A DNA stretch of 64,000 bases from Sphingomonas sp. S1-29 (lineage in GTDB: Bacteria; Pseudomonadota; Alphaproteobacteria; Sphingomonadales; Sphingomonadaceae), in NCBI RefSeq assembly GCF_026167545.1, contig NZ_CP110678.1, positions 927,501-991,500 on the forward strand, read 5' to 3'. The notes below the pieces were generated by a model. The model was not told the origin of the DNA and made no database searches. It worked only from the letters and a program-made list of their open reading frames with translations. Position numbers and translations under genes: made by a program. Shown piece after piece: positions 54,689-63,700 of the stretch. Numbering within the stretch: position 1 is the first letter of the stretch; every line of letters begins with the position of its first letter.

Positions 54689-56320
54689 TCAGGATGTTGT
54701 GGTGGTGTTCAGCTGGATGCGGAAGATGACGAACTCGGCAGGCTTCACCGGCGCGACCCCGATGTTGCAGATGAGCCGTCCCACATCGATATCGGCCTGG
54801 GTCATCGTCGTGCGGTCGCATCGGACGAAATAGGCTTCGTCGCGCCTGGAGCCCTGCAGCGCGCCAGAGCGCCAAGTCAGGTCGAGGAAGTTGCCCACGC
54901 TCTGCCGCACACGCGACCAGAGCGGCTCGTCATTGGGCTCGAACACCACCCATTGCGTGCCCTCGTCGATCGATTCCTCGATATAAAGCAGCAGCCGCCG
55001 GACGTTGACGTAGCGCCAGGTCGCGTCGGACGACATGGTGCGGCCGCCATAGACGCGAATGCCCCGCCGGTCGGCACGGAAGTCTCTGATCACGTTGACG
55101 CTGCGCGGGTTGGCAATGTCCTGCTCGCGCTTGCCGAAGGTGAATTCCAGCGGCTTGCGACTGGCGTTGATGTCGGTGGTGATCATCCCGCGCACCACTT
55201 CATTGGCAGGCGCCTTGTGCACCCCGCGCTCGACATCGGTACGGGCATAAATGCCCGCGATATGTCCCGCCGGCGGGACCAGGATCGTGTCGCTGGTGCG
55301 CGGATCGAATACCCGGATCCACGGCGCGTAGAACGCGGCATAGGAGCTGTCGCGCGGTGGCCGCAATGCCGCCACATCGCCCTGCCCGGCCTCGACGCTG
55401 ACCACCGCGAAGCGATCCTTAAGCAATTCGCACTGGCTTATCAGCTCGTCGCGTAGCGTGTCGCGATCGGCGACGTCGGGAAACAGCGTGCCGTTGGCAT
55501 GATCGGGAACGGCCAGGATCGCGATCTCGTCGATATCGCCCAGCCCCGCCAGCCCGGTGCGGGTACCCGGCGGCACCGAGCTGTCGCCGAGCAGATCGGC
55601 GGCGGCGGGCGACGCGACGCCGTCTTCACCGGACACGTCGGCGAGCTGCGCGAAGGCGAGGTCGTCGGGTCGCGCCGGCGGCTGGGTCGGATCGCCCCAG
55701 TCGATATCGATCAGCTTCGATCGCGCGTTGATGAAGGGGACGAAGAAATCGGCGCTGTCAGGATGCCAACCGACATTTTCATATTGCTCGACCACGTCGG
55801 GCACGCGCCGATCGGGATTGGCGATCTCGCTCGCGGCGAACGGATCGACCAAGGGCAGCGGTGGCAGCGTTTCGTAATAGAGCACCGTCACGGTGATCGG
55901 CGGCCGCGCAGGCGGGTTCATTGGGTCGAAATTGTCGCCTGGTTGGATACGCAGGAAGATGTTGTTGCCCCATGCGCCGGGGCCCATCGCCTGCACGAGC
56001 AGTGTTTGCGGTGCCGCCGCGGTGGCGTGGTCGAGCGCTGCGCTGACCGCATCGCTGCGCACCGAACGGGCGACGAACAGCCGCTGGCCGCCATTGTCGA
56101 AAAAGCCCTTGGCCGACCAGGGGAGGAACGACACGCCGGGATCGATCAGGCCACCGAACCACGCTTGGTAGTCCCCCCAGCCCGTCACCATCCGGGGCTG
56201 CAGCGGCCCCCGTTCGGTGAGGCCGACCATGCCAGCGGTGCTGGTGCCCACCCCCTGGATGGAAACGGGGCCGCTTGGAATTTCTTCCACATAGACGCCG
56301 GGGGCAAGATATTCTGGCAT
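54689..56320 (-). CDS. Tail sheath protein 1 (Afp2-like, main sheath)
   Basis: A 543-aa sheath subunit. The start ATG 56320 opens the canonical MPEYLAPGVYVEEIPSGP, followed by IQGVGTSTAGMVGLTERGPL and the C-terminal sheath domain: NVIRDFRADRRGIRVYGGRT, WVVFEPNDEPLW, LQGSRRDEAYFVRCDRTTMT, ICNIGVAPVKPAEFVIFRIQ. It forms the extended sheath whose contraction drives the tube. The frame is open upstream to 56389, but the conserved MPEYLAPGVYVEE start is unambiguous. Confidence 0.95.
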   Translation of the reverse strand: MPEYLAPGVYVEEIPSGPVSIQGVGTSTAGMVGLTERGPLQPRMVTGWGDYQAWFGGLIDPGVSFLPWSAKGFFDNGGQRLFVARSVRSDAVSAALDHATAAAPQTLLVQAMGPGAWGNNIFLRIQPGDNFDPMNPPARPPITVTVLYYETLPPLPLVDPFAASEIANPDRRVPDVVEQYENVGWHPDSADFFVPFINARSKLIDIDWGDPTQPPARPDDLAFAQLADVSGEDGVASPAAADLLGDSSVPPGTRTGLAGLGDIDEIAILAVPDHANGTLFPDVADRDTLRDELISQCELLKDRFAVVSVEAGQGDVAALRPPRDSSYAAFYAPWIRVFDPRTSDTILVPPAGHIAGIYARTDVERGVHKAPANEVVRGMITTDINASRKPLEFTFGKREQDIANPRSVNVIRDFRADRRGIRVYGGRTMSSDATWRYVNVRRLLLYIEESIDEGTQWVVFEPNDEPLWSRVRQSVGNFLDLTWRSGALQGSRRDEAYFVRCDRTTMTQADIDVGRLICNIGVAPVKPAEFVIFRIQLNTTTTS

Positions 56321-56360
56321 GTCTGGCTCCTCTCGATGTGCGCGGGGCACGATCCTGGGT

Positions 56361-57023
56361 TCAAGTGACGGTGATGTCGTGGTTCCCAATCAGGTCGGCG
56401 GGCAGGCTGAAGGCAGCGACGGCGCTCAGGCCGCGGCGCGGATGATCGACGGTCACCGCGACGAATGCCCCCGGCGCCTGCCACCGCAGCGGCAGGCAGA
56501 AGCCGCCCCTGGCATCGCTCATCACCCGCTCGACCCCGTCTGCATCAATCAACGCATCCGCGACCGGATCGCCGAGCGGATCGAGGATGCGCCCGCGCAG
56601 CACCCGGACATAGCCGCCGAACGGATAGGAGGAGGTCGGCAGCATCAGCACCATTTCGGGCATCAGCGGCAGCGATGCGGGGGGCATGGCGTCGTTGTAG
56701 GTCAAAACATCGAATTCGAGCCCGTCGGCGGTCGTCCGGTATCGCGGCCGGTAATAGGTGGCGGTGATGCGAACGCGCACGCGGAAGCTCGGCATCACCA
56801 CGGGGTCGACGGAACGGCCGAGTCCGGTAAAGACGAACAGCCCGCTCGAGGTGCGGACGGGTTTTCGATCGCTCGGCGCCCAGACGGTCGGCGCCTGTTC
56901 GATGTCGAGCGCGACCTGCGCGTCGCCGATCAGCGCGCCGCCGGTGAATTCGTCGCGCAGCTCGAGCGCGATCGGGCAATGATCGGTGCGGCGTTCGGCT
57001 TCGATGACCCGCCATTGGGTCAT
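56361..57023 (-). CDS. Injection-system protein with C-terminal carboxypeptidase-regulatory-like fold
   Basis: A 220-aa protein that overlaps the tail-terminator gene by ATGA. The N-terminal ~110 residues are beta rich (CPIALELRDEFTGGALIGDAQVAL, FRVRVRITATYYRPRY). Residues ~138-215 look like a transthyretin-type carboxypeptidase regulatory domain (VRVLRGRILDPLGDPVADALI, ARGGFCLPLRWQ, VDHPRRGLSAVAAFSLP). It has no signal peptide. It is between tail terminator and first sheath gene. Such Ig/transthyretin-like proteins could decorate the distal end; the function is not established. Confidence 0.6.
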   Translation of the reverse strand: MTQWRVIEAERRTDHCPIALELRDEFTGGALIGDAQVALDIEQAPTVWAPSDRKPVRTSSGLFVFTGLGRSVDPVVMPSFRVRVRITATYYRPRYRTTADGLEFDVLTYNDAMPPASLPLMPEMVLMLPTSSYPFGGYVRVLRGRILDPLGDPVADALIDADGVERVMSDARGGFCLPLRWQAPGAFVAVTVDHPRRGLSAVAAFSLPADLIGNHDITVT

Positions 57024-57613
57024 GCGCCTGCCGGAATCGCAGGATCGAAGCTGCGGCTGCGCGCGAGCTCGACGCGGCGATCCTCGCGCGGATGGATGTT
57101 GGCGACGCGGACCTGGTAGCTGAGCGAGAGCCGGTAGGGCTGCTGGATCGAATGGAATATCCGCGAACGTTCCTCGAGCGTCAGCGGATCGAGCGTGACG
57201 GTGAGGATATCCGCAGAACCGACCAGCCCCGTCGGCGCAGCACTGCCGCGCAGATCGGGCCCCGAGAAGATCGCGTCCTCGTACAATGCCTGCATCGCCC
57301 GGCCAAGGATGCGTTGTTCATCCTCGGGGGTGTTCGCGAACGGGGTCAGCAGATATTTCAGCGTCAGCGCCATTGGCGGCTTGGCCACCCGAAGCCCGGC
57401 GGGCAGCGGACTGCGGTGCATCGGCTGGTTGCGCGAGGTGGCGTCTTCGTTGACTTCGTACAGGCAGATCGCAAGCTTAGGCGGCGCGGTGGTGATTGTT
57501 CCCTGGAGGTTATGGAGCTCGGCGACTGGGGAAGTGGGCAAGGTGCTGAGCGCGTCGATCAGGGCATCGACAAGGGTCGCCGAAACGTCGCTGATCACCC
57601 CGAAATCGGCCAT
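57020..57613 (-). CDS. Tail terminator protein, DUF4255 (Afp16/Pvc16-like)
   Basis: A 197-aa protein, first gene of the operon. DUF4255 landmarks: VISDVSATLVDALIDAL near the start, KLAICLYEVNEDATSRNQPM, PMALTLKYLLTPFANTPEDEQRILGRAMQALY (in parts), LTLEERSRIFHSI..PYRLSLSYQVRVA. Afp16-type proteins cap the distal end and stabilise sheath and tube length. ATG 57613 (MADFG) lies about 20 bp inside the predicted sigma-54 transcript. An ATG at 57643 would fall within or next to the promoter and is rejected. Confidence 0.93.
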   Translation of the reverse strand: MADFGVISDVSATLVDALIDALSTLPTSPVAELHNLQGTITTAPPKLAICLYEVNEDATSRNQPMHRSPLPAGLRVAKPPMALTLKYLLTPFANTPEDEQRILGRAMQALYEDAIFSGPDLRGSAAPTGLVGSADILTVTLDPLTLEERSRIFHSIQQPYRLSLSYQVRVANIHPREDRRVELARSRSFDPAIPAGA

Positions 57614-57643
57614 GGACCGCTGCCCCCTTTCGCCGGGGAACAA

Positions 57644-57660
57644 CGCAAGCCGCGTGCCGT
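57644..57660 (-). promoter_or_regulatory. Sigma-54 (-24/-12) promoter of the injection-system operon
   Basis: Read on the minus strand, 57660-57644 is ACGGCACGCGGCTTGCG, against the consensus TGGCACG-N4-TTGC. The invariant GG (57658-57657) and GC (57646-57645) are exactly 10 bp apart. Transcription would begin near 57634, some 20 bp before the start of the DUF4255 gene. A sigma-54 activator gene is encoded at the far end of the cluster (27278-28321). The match is strong, but its use in the cell is inferred. Confidence 0.8.
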
Positions 57661-57699
57661 TTCGCCGATCTCAGCGATTCCAGCGGATTGGCCTCAGAG

Positions 57700-57755
57700 C
57701 CCTCGCCGCGAGGGGCAAAAGTGGGACAAATTCATCCGGGCATATAGGACAATTC
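57700..57755. promoter_or_regulatory. Candidate upstream activator sites for the sigma-54 promoter
   Basis: Upstream of the -24 element are an exact hairpin dyad CCCTCG-CCG-CGAGGG (57700-57714) and two near-identical direct repeats GGACAAATTC (57724-57733) and GGACAATTC (57747-57755), with 23 bp between their starts. They lie ~42-98 bp upstream of the -24 element, within the range where sigma-54 activators bind. A further palindrome, TTGTCGACAA, is at 57787-57796. Which, if any, is the true site cannot be told. Confidence 0.4.
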
Positions 57756-57861
57756 CCTCGCGCTCGGCCGGCCGATACCACCATGATTGTCGACAACGAG
57801 GGGGTTATCAGGTTGCTCGAAGGTACAGGTGCCCAGGCGCCCGCCCCCGACGAGCCGCCCT

Positions 57862-58065
57862 CTACATGCCGCGATGGCCGGCGTGCCCGCCGCGCTGCAT
57901 CTTCTGCGCCGCGGCCACATGTTGCTGGATAACCGGCACCGCTTTCTTGGCCGAGGCACGCAGCGGCACCTTATCGCCGCGTGCGCCATAGCTGCGGTGC
58001 AGATCGAGCGCGGCCGCGGTAGCGAGCATTTCGATATGGCCAAGCTCTTCGGTCGCGGCGTGCTT
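57862..58065 (-). pseudogene. C-terminal remnant of a DUF4142-like protein
   Basis: About 67 codons read on the minus strand: ELGHIEMLATAAALDLHRSYGARGD, then ASAKKAVPVIQQHVAAAQKM, ending in TAG at 57864-57862. The E-MLA...L..Y..RGD...LRA.A.K..P..Q.H pattern resembles the last two helices of DUF4142 ferritin-like proteins, which are common in sphingomonads. The N-terminal half is absent and no start fits, so it is a remnant. No gene is seen between it and the sigma-54 promoter region. Confidence 0.45.
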
Positions 58066-58173
58066 ACCTTCCGCTGCGGGAATCCTGCTGTCGCCTATTC
58101 CGGATATTCATCAAGGCCCCAAGTGGCGGTCGCCGCTCTGCCGATTATGACAGCGAAGCACCAGCGGTACAGT

Positions 58174-58314
58174 CTATGGGGTTTCGATCAGATCCACCTG
58201 GTTTGGAACTGTCGAACGTCGTGTCTTTCCCGACTTCATCCAAAAGACCACCGCGGCCGATACCGCGGTTAGCACCGCCACCTTCTTGGCAAGGCCGGCT
58301 TGTTGTGCTGCCAT
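58174..58314 (-). CDS. Small predicted membrane protein (46 aa)
   Basis: ATG 58314 to TAG 58176-58174. One membrane helix (VAVLTAVSAAVVFWM) follows a short polar N-terminus (MAAQQAGLAKK), with a basic and polar tail. Its start lies within the end of the frameshifted gene upstream. It could be a genuine short protein or the continuation of another broken gene. No family recognised. Confidence 0.35.
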   Translation of the reverse strand: MAAQQAGLAKKVAVLTAVSAAVVFWMKSGKTRRSTVPNQVDLIETP

Positions 58315-58747
58315 TCGGCGCGGATGCCGATTTCGGCGGGGATGTTGGGGATGCGCGCATGCGCCATATCCTCAACGATCCCTTTGATTACATCGATCCG
58401 GTCGGCGCCGAGCAGCAGCAGCCAGTGCATCCAATTCGATTCGCTGTAGCGGAACGCGACGCGGCGGATCGCGCCCCCGACGCCGGCAGGCGGGGTCGAG
58501 GTGCCGACTGCCGCGGGCTGGCGGATATGTTCGGTCGACTGCAGGATCTCGACGTCGGGATGCTGGACCGGCGGCGGCGCCCGGCGGCGTTCAGGCCGTG
58601 ATCCTGCGACTGGTCGCGCATCGGGTAGGTCGGGTCGTTGCGATCATCGGCATCGACCGCCCAGCCGACGATGCTCGCGGTGTCGACGAGCGCGGCGCTC
58701 TCGGTCTTGGCCGCAAGCATCCTGCGCTGCTTCTGATTATCCGCCAT
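58269..58747 (-). pseudogene. Conserved hypothetical gene broken by a frameshift
   Basis: Translation from ATG 58747 gives MADNQKQRRMLAAKTESAAL and VGWAVDADDRNDPTYPMRDQ. After ~residue 55 the coding sense passes to another frame (VQHPDVEILQSTEHIRQPAA, VGTSTPPAGVGGAIRRVAFRYSESNWMHW, LLLLGADRIDVIKGIVEDMAHARIPNIPAEIG), ending at TAA 58271-58269. The shift lies within the GC-only stretch near 58570-58590, so a sequencing or assembly slip is possible. The DPTYPMRD start and TPP.G..G..R..AFRYSE..W.HW..LL..DRI section look like a sphingomonad conserved protein of ~165 aa, function unknown to me. It overlaps the end of the dehydrogenase remnant. Confidence 0.65.
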
Positions 58748-59100
58748 TGGGCACCAATACGGGCTTGATGCAGCCGTCGAGCGTAGCGGCGAGAATGTGA
58801 TAGGCGTCGGCGAGCGGCACGCGGTGGGTGATCATAGCCTTGGGGTTGATCCGGCCGGCGCGGACATGTTCGATCAGCCGTGGCAGCAGGCGGCGGACCG
58901 ATGCCTGGTTGGCGCGGATCGTCAGCCCCTTGTTGACGACATTGCCGATCGGCACCGTGTTCCCCGTAGGGCCATATACCCCGGCCACCGACACGATCCC
59001 GCCCTTTTTGACCGATGTGATCGCCCAATGCAGCGCGATCGGCGAACCGGCTTCCAACTTGAGCTTGGTGCGGACCAGCGTGTGGCGCTTGCAAATAGAC
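58737..59100 (-). pseudogene. Zinc-dependent alcohol dehydrogenase, C-terminal remnant
   Basis: About 115 codons corresponding to the last third of a medium-chain dehydrogenase of the formaldehyde-dehydrogenase-like group: AGSPIALHWAITSVKKGGIVSVAGVYGP, NVVNKGLTIRANQASVRRLLPRL and PKAMITHRVPLADAYHILA, split as written. The zinc-binding N-terminal domain and the GxGxxG nucleotide loop are missing; homology stops where the M20 gene's 3' end begins. Family members are ~380-390 aa. It is therefore non-functional. Confidence 0.8.
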
Positions 59101-59101
59101 C

Positions 59102-60709
59102 CTATTGCCCCCCGGCCCCGCCCGGATAGCTGACCCCCAGCTGGTCGAGATAGGATTTGTGCTTCTTGGGGTCGTAATAATAGGGCTTCAGCGCTGGGCG
59201 CATCCGCTCCATCACCGCCTGGTTCAGATGGATCGCGGGCTTGTCGGCGGCGGTCACGACGGGGTCGTATTTCTGGTCCTTCAGCTGGACGTCGGTGAAG
59301 AAGGTCTTGGCCTCGGACACCAGCTGCGGCGAGGTCATCAGGTCGATCACCGTCATCGACACCGCCTTGGCGCCCGACACCGCGCCCTTATGCGCGATCG
59401 GCGTCGCCATCGCGATCGCCGACAGCACGTTGTGCCCGATCAGGCTGGGGATGTTCGACGGAAAGCGCACCGTGATCGTCGGCACCGTCCACATGATGTC
59501 GCCGATATCGTCGGAGCCACCACCCAGCGATCGTTCGCGCGTGTCGGGGGTCGATAGCGGCAGCACCTCGGTCGACAGCGGCTTGGGGGTGCGGCCGTTG
59601 GTGGTCTGCACCGCCTTGGCGAACGCCTGGTCGTCGGCCGACCAGCTCGGCATCCCCACCGCCTTGATGTTCGCCCAGGCTGCCTCGGCGAGCGGCTTGT
59701 TGCCGAAATTGGGCGCGGCATAGCCGAGCAACCGGTGCTCGACCGTCGTGCCCGTCCCCATCGCCGCCGCCTTCGAAATCTCGGTCCCGGTTTCGTAGAG
59801 CTTGCGGACGCTGGCAAAGTCCTGGTCGCGGAAATAATACCAGACCGTCGCCTTGTCGGGGACGATGTTGGGCTGGCCGCCGCCTTCGGTGATGACGTAG
59901 TGCGAACGCTGCGTCACCGGCAGATGCTCGCGCCGCATGTTCCACGCGATGTCCATCAGCTCGACCGCGTCGAGCGCGCTGCGCCCCTCCCAGGGCTGGC
60001 CCGCCGAATGCGCGGTCTTGCCCTTGAAGCTATATTCGGCCGAGACGAGCGCGTTGTTGCCCATATTGCCCCAGCCGGTGCCGAAATCGCTGCTGACATG
60101 GGTGAAGATGCAGGCATCGACATCCTTGAACAGCCCGTCGCGGACATAATAGGCCTTGGTCGCGAGCAATTCCTCGGCGACGCCGGGCCACAGCATCAGC
60201 CGGCCGGGGATCTTGTGCTTCTGCATCACCTGCTTGGCGGCGATCGCCGCGGCGATCACCAGCGGCATCCCCGAATTATGCCCCTCGCCATGCCCCGGCG
60301 CGCCCGCGACGATGGGTTTCAGCGTCGGCGACCCCGGCATTTGGCTCAACCCCAGCAAGCCGTCGACGTCGCTCCCCAGCGCGATCAACGGCCCGCCGCT
60401 GCCCCAGGTCGCCGTCCAGGCGGTGGGGATCCCCGCCACCCCCTTGGTGATCGTGAAGCCGTTCTTGGCGAGAATGCCGGTCAGATATTCCATCGTCTGG
60501 AATTCCTGAAAGCCGGGCTCAGCGAAGCTGAAGACCGAATCGACCATCTCCTGCACCAGCTTGGCCTGCGCCTCGACCCCCGCCGCCGCCTCGGCCTTGA
60601 GCGCGTCATTGGCAGGGGCTGCGGCGATCTGCGCCTGCGCGGCGATCGGTGTGACGGTCAGCGCGGGCACCAGCGCAGCCGCGATCAGACGTGAAATCGG
60701 TGACATCAT
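59102..60709 (-). CDS. Exported M20-family amidohydrolase (AbgB-like)
   Basis: A 535-aa zinc peptidase or aminoacylase of the M20 family, close in pattern to p-aminobenzoyl-glutamate hydrolase subunit B. A signal peptide (MMSPISRLIAAALVPALTVTPIAAQA) is followed by VFSFAEPGFQEFQTMEYLTGIL, metal-site regions GSDVDGLL, GHGEGHNSGMPLVIAA (His ligands), AEELLATKAYYV (catalytic and ligand Glu), and IFTHVSSDFGTGWG. A dimerisation domain starts at KGKTAHSAGQPWEGRSALDAVEL. ATG 60709 follows GGGAG at ~8 bp. It lies 23 bp downstream of a TonB receptor gene, suggesting that the receptor imports an acylated or glutamyl-type compound which this enzyme splits in the periplasm. Confidence 0.88.
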   Translation of the reverse strand: MMSPISRLIAAALVPALTVTPIAAQAQIAAAPANDALKAEAAAGVEAQAKLVQEMVDSVFSFAEPGFQEFQTMEYLTGILAKNGFTITKGVAGIPTAWTATWGSGGPLIALGSDVDGLLGLSQMPGSPTLKPIVAGAPGHGEGHNSGMPLVIAAAIAAKQVMQKHKIPGRLMLWPGVAEELLATKAYYVRDGLFKDVDACIFTHVSSDFGTGWGNMGNNALVSAEYSFKGKTAHSAGQPWEGRSALDAVELMDIAWNMRREHLPVTQRSHYVITEGGGQPNIVPDKATVWYYFRDQDFASVRKLYETGTEISKAAAMGTGTTVEHRLLGYAAPNFGNKPLAEAAWANIKAVGMPSWSADDQAFAKAVQTTNGRTPKPLSTEVLPLSTPDTRERSLGGGSDDIGDIMWTVPTITVRFPSNIPSLIGHNVLSAIAMATPIAHKGAVSGAKAVSMTVIDLMTSPQLVSEAKTFFTDVQLKDQKYDPVVTAADKPAIHLNQAVMERMRPALKPYYYDPKKHKSYLDQLGVSYPGGAGGQ

Positions 60710-60732
60710 CCATGCTCTCCCAGGGTTCGGCA

Positions 60733-63700
60733 TCAATATGAGAAGCGGATTCCCAGCCGGTATACGCGGCCGAGAAAGTCGTAGAGATTGCGGTTGGTCT
60801 GCGGATACGCCGGCGTGTTGTTGCCCGTCGGGCCGTTGCCCACCAGCACCGGATCGGTATCGAGCAGGTTGCGCACCGACAGAAACGCCTGCAGCTTGGC
60901 CCCCTGCACCTCGAAGCCATAGTTCGCGGCGAAATCGAGGTAGAAGGCGCCTTCGATCTGGTTGTCGTTGATCGTGCGGTTCTGCACCGTCGAGGGCGGG
61001 CAACTCGTCTGGCACTCGATGAAGCTGTTGTCGTACACCCCGCCCGACAGCCCGCGGCCGGTTAGTTGCAGCCCGACTCCGCCCTGGTCGTAGGCGGCGG
61101 TCAGGCGATAGGTCCAATCGGGGGTATTGCCGCTATTCTGGCCCGCCGCCTGGGTCGGAAAATCGACGCCATTGTCGGTGTAGAGGCTCAGATAATGCGT
61201 CGCCAGCGCGCGCAGCGTCAGCTGCCCATCGCCCAGCGGACGGCGATAGCTCGCTTCGAAATCGAGCCCTTCGGACTGGATGCCGACGAAGTTGAACGGG
61301 ATCAGCCGGATGCCGGTGATCGCCGCCCCCGCCGTCGTCACGCCTGCGCCCGCGCTGGTGGTGATGTTCTCGCACGCCTGCGCGGTCGCCTGCTCGTAGC
61401 AAAGGTTCACCGTCGTTTGCGCGGTATAGTTGCTGATCGCGCCGCTCAGGTCGATATTATAGTAATCGACCGATGCGGCGAACCCCGGCAGGAAGGTCGG
61501 GGTGAAGATGATCCCCGCGCCATAGGTCTTGGCGACTTCGGGGGCGAGATCGGCATTGCCCACCGTCTGCTCCAAAAACTGGTCGGCGCGGAAGCCGCCG
61601 CCCGCCAGCGGCACGTTGACGGTGTTGGTCCGCGCGGTGCCCGGCGCGAACAATTCGCCCAGGTTGGGCGCCCGAATGTCGCGCGAAACGGTGCCGCGCA
61701 GCCGGAAATCGTCGATCGGCTGCCAGCTCAGCCCCACCTTCCAGGTGCTGACGCTTCCCGAGGTCGAATAGTTGGTCAGCCGGTAGGCGCCGTTCAAATC
61801 GGCACCCTCGAACAGCGGGAACACCGTTTCGAGATAGCCCTCATAGACCGAATATTGGCCCTCGGTGACGAGGTAGTTGCCGTAGATCCAGCCCGAATTG
61901 AACTGCGGATCGACGGTGCCCGTCACCGATTCGCGCCGCGCCTCGGCGCCGAACGCGATCGACACCGGCCCCTGCCAATTGTCGAACAGCCGCTTGGTCG
62001 AGAAGTTGAGCGCCGACACCGTCTGCGTCAGCGTCTGTTCGCGCAGCGGCTGGTTGCCGTCGTTGAAGATGTAATCGAGCGCGCCCTGCGTCACGCCGCC
62101 CACCCCGACGCGGTTGATCGGCACGCAGCCATTGCCCGCATTGGTCAGCGTCGATCGGCACACGATCGTCCCCGCTGCGATCCCCGCGGCATTGCCCGCC
62201 GGCGCGCGCACCGCATCGGTCGCCAGCGCCAGTTTCGCCACGTTCCAGGTGTTGGTCAGCTGCTCGTCGACCTTGGCGACGCCGCGCTGGACATAGGCGT
62301 CCCAGCGCCATTCGCGCCCGATCGCGTTGAACTCGCCCTCGACCCCGCCGACGACGCGGAAGACGTCGCGGGTGTTGTTGCTGCCCTGCGCCGGGATGCC
62401 GGCATTGCTTGTCCCGATCGCGACGGTGTTGACCCGCGTATTGCCCGGGGTCGCGTTGTAGGCATTCACCTGGTTGACGAAGGCGGTGGGCAGATAGGCG
62501 TTGATCAACCCGCCATTCGCCGCGCTCGGCGCCACTTGCAGCGTCACCCCGGTGGTCGGCGTCTGCTGATATAAGCTGGTGCCCTCGTAATGCGCGAAGC
62601 TGCCCGTCAGGAACAGAGTCGCCTCGGGCATCACCTCATATTCGACGCGCCCGAAGATGCTCGACCGGTCCTCGTCGGGGATCAGCGTGTTGCTTCCCAG
62701 ATGCCCCTGGCGGGTGATCTCGTAATCGCCACCGACCATCCACTGGCCGTTGGTCGGGCCGAACTGCAGCTGGTTCAGGCTTGCACCACCGGCGCCGATC
62801 GTTCCGAAATAGGTGCCGCGAAACGGCCCGGTGCTGATGAGCCCGCCCGGGGTGAACTGCGACGTGCCGATGCCGCCCTGCACCAGCCGCGCGGGCTGGC
62901 CGTTGGTCGCAGTATAAGCGGGGTTGTCGATCTGGAAGAAGCCCGCCTGGTTCCAGTCGCGGTCGATCGTGTGCTGGCCCTTTTGCGTAAACGCCTCGGC
63001 GCTCACGATCAGATGCCCGCGCCCATCGGCGAAGGGCAAGCCGCCCGTCAGCGACACCTTATGGTTCGCCCCGTCCGAATAATTGGTAACGCCAAATTCG
63101 TAATCGCCCTTGAGCCCGGTGAAGTCGCGATCGAGGATGAAGTTGATCACCCCCGACACCGCGTCCGATCCATAGGCCGACGACGCACCGCCGGTGACGA
63201 CCTCGATCCGCTCGATCAGCCCCTGCGGGAAGGTGTTGACGTCGACGATGCCGGTGGTCGACGACGCGACCGATCGCTGCCCGTCGAACAGCACCAAGGT
63301 CCGGTTGGCACCCAGGGAGCGCAGGTTTACCGAAGCGATCCCCGCCAGCCCGTTCGACAGCGACCCCGACGAGTTGCTCGCGGTCGAGCTGCCGCGCACC
63401 GATGGCAGCGTGTTGACGAAATCGGCGATGTTGGCGGGAGCCTCGGTCTGCAGTTCCTTGGCGCTGATCACGCTGACCGGGGTCGGCGCGGTATAGCCGT
63501 CGCGCTCGATCCGCGACCCGGTGATGATGATTTGCCCGTCGTCCTGCCCGTCGTCCAGCACCACGCTCTCGCCGCTCAGCGGATCGGTCGCCAGCTCAGG
63601 CTTGCCGCCCGGCGTATTGACCATCTCGCCCTCGCCCGGCGACGACTTGCCCGGCCCGCTATTGGTCTGGTCGGCGGGCAACGGGTCGGGAACCGCCTGC

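Noticed and set aside
28337..57613. Prophage or P2-like tailocin
   Set aside because: Sheath, tube, gp25, J-like and gpI-like proteins are shared with phages, but capsid, portal, terminase, lysis and integrase genes are absent. The AAA+ ATPase, DUF4255 cap and LysM adaptor are typical of eCIS.
28337..57613. Type VI secretion system
   Set aside because: No TssJ, TssL, TssM membrane complex and no ClpV. The spike is gpD plus gpV, not a VgrG fusion, and the sheath is of the long single-chain type, not TssB/TssC.
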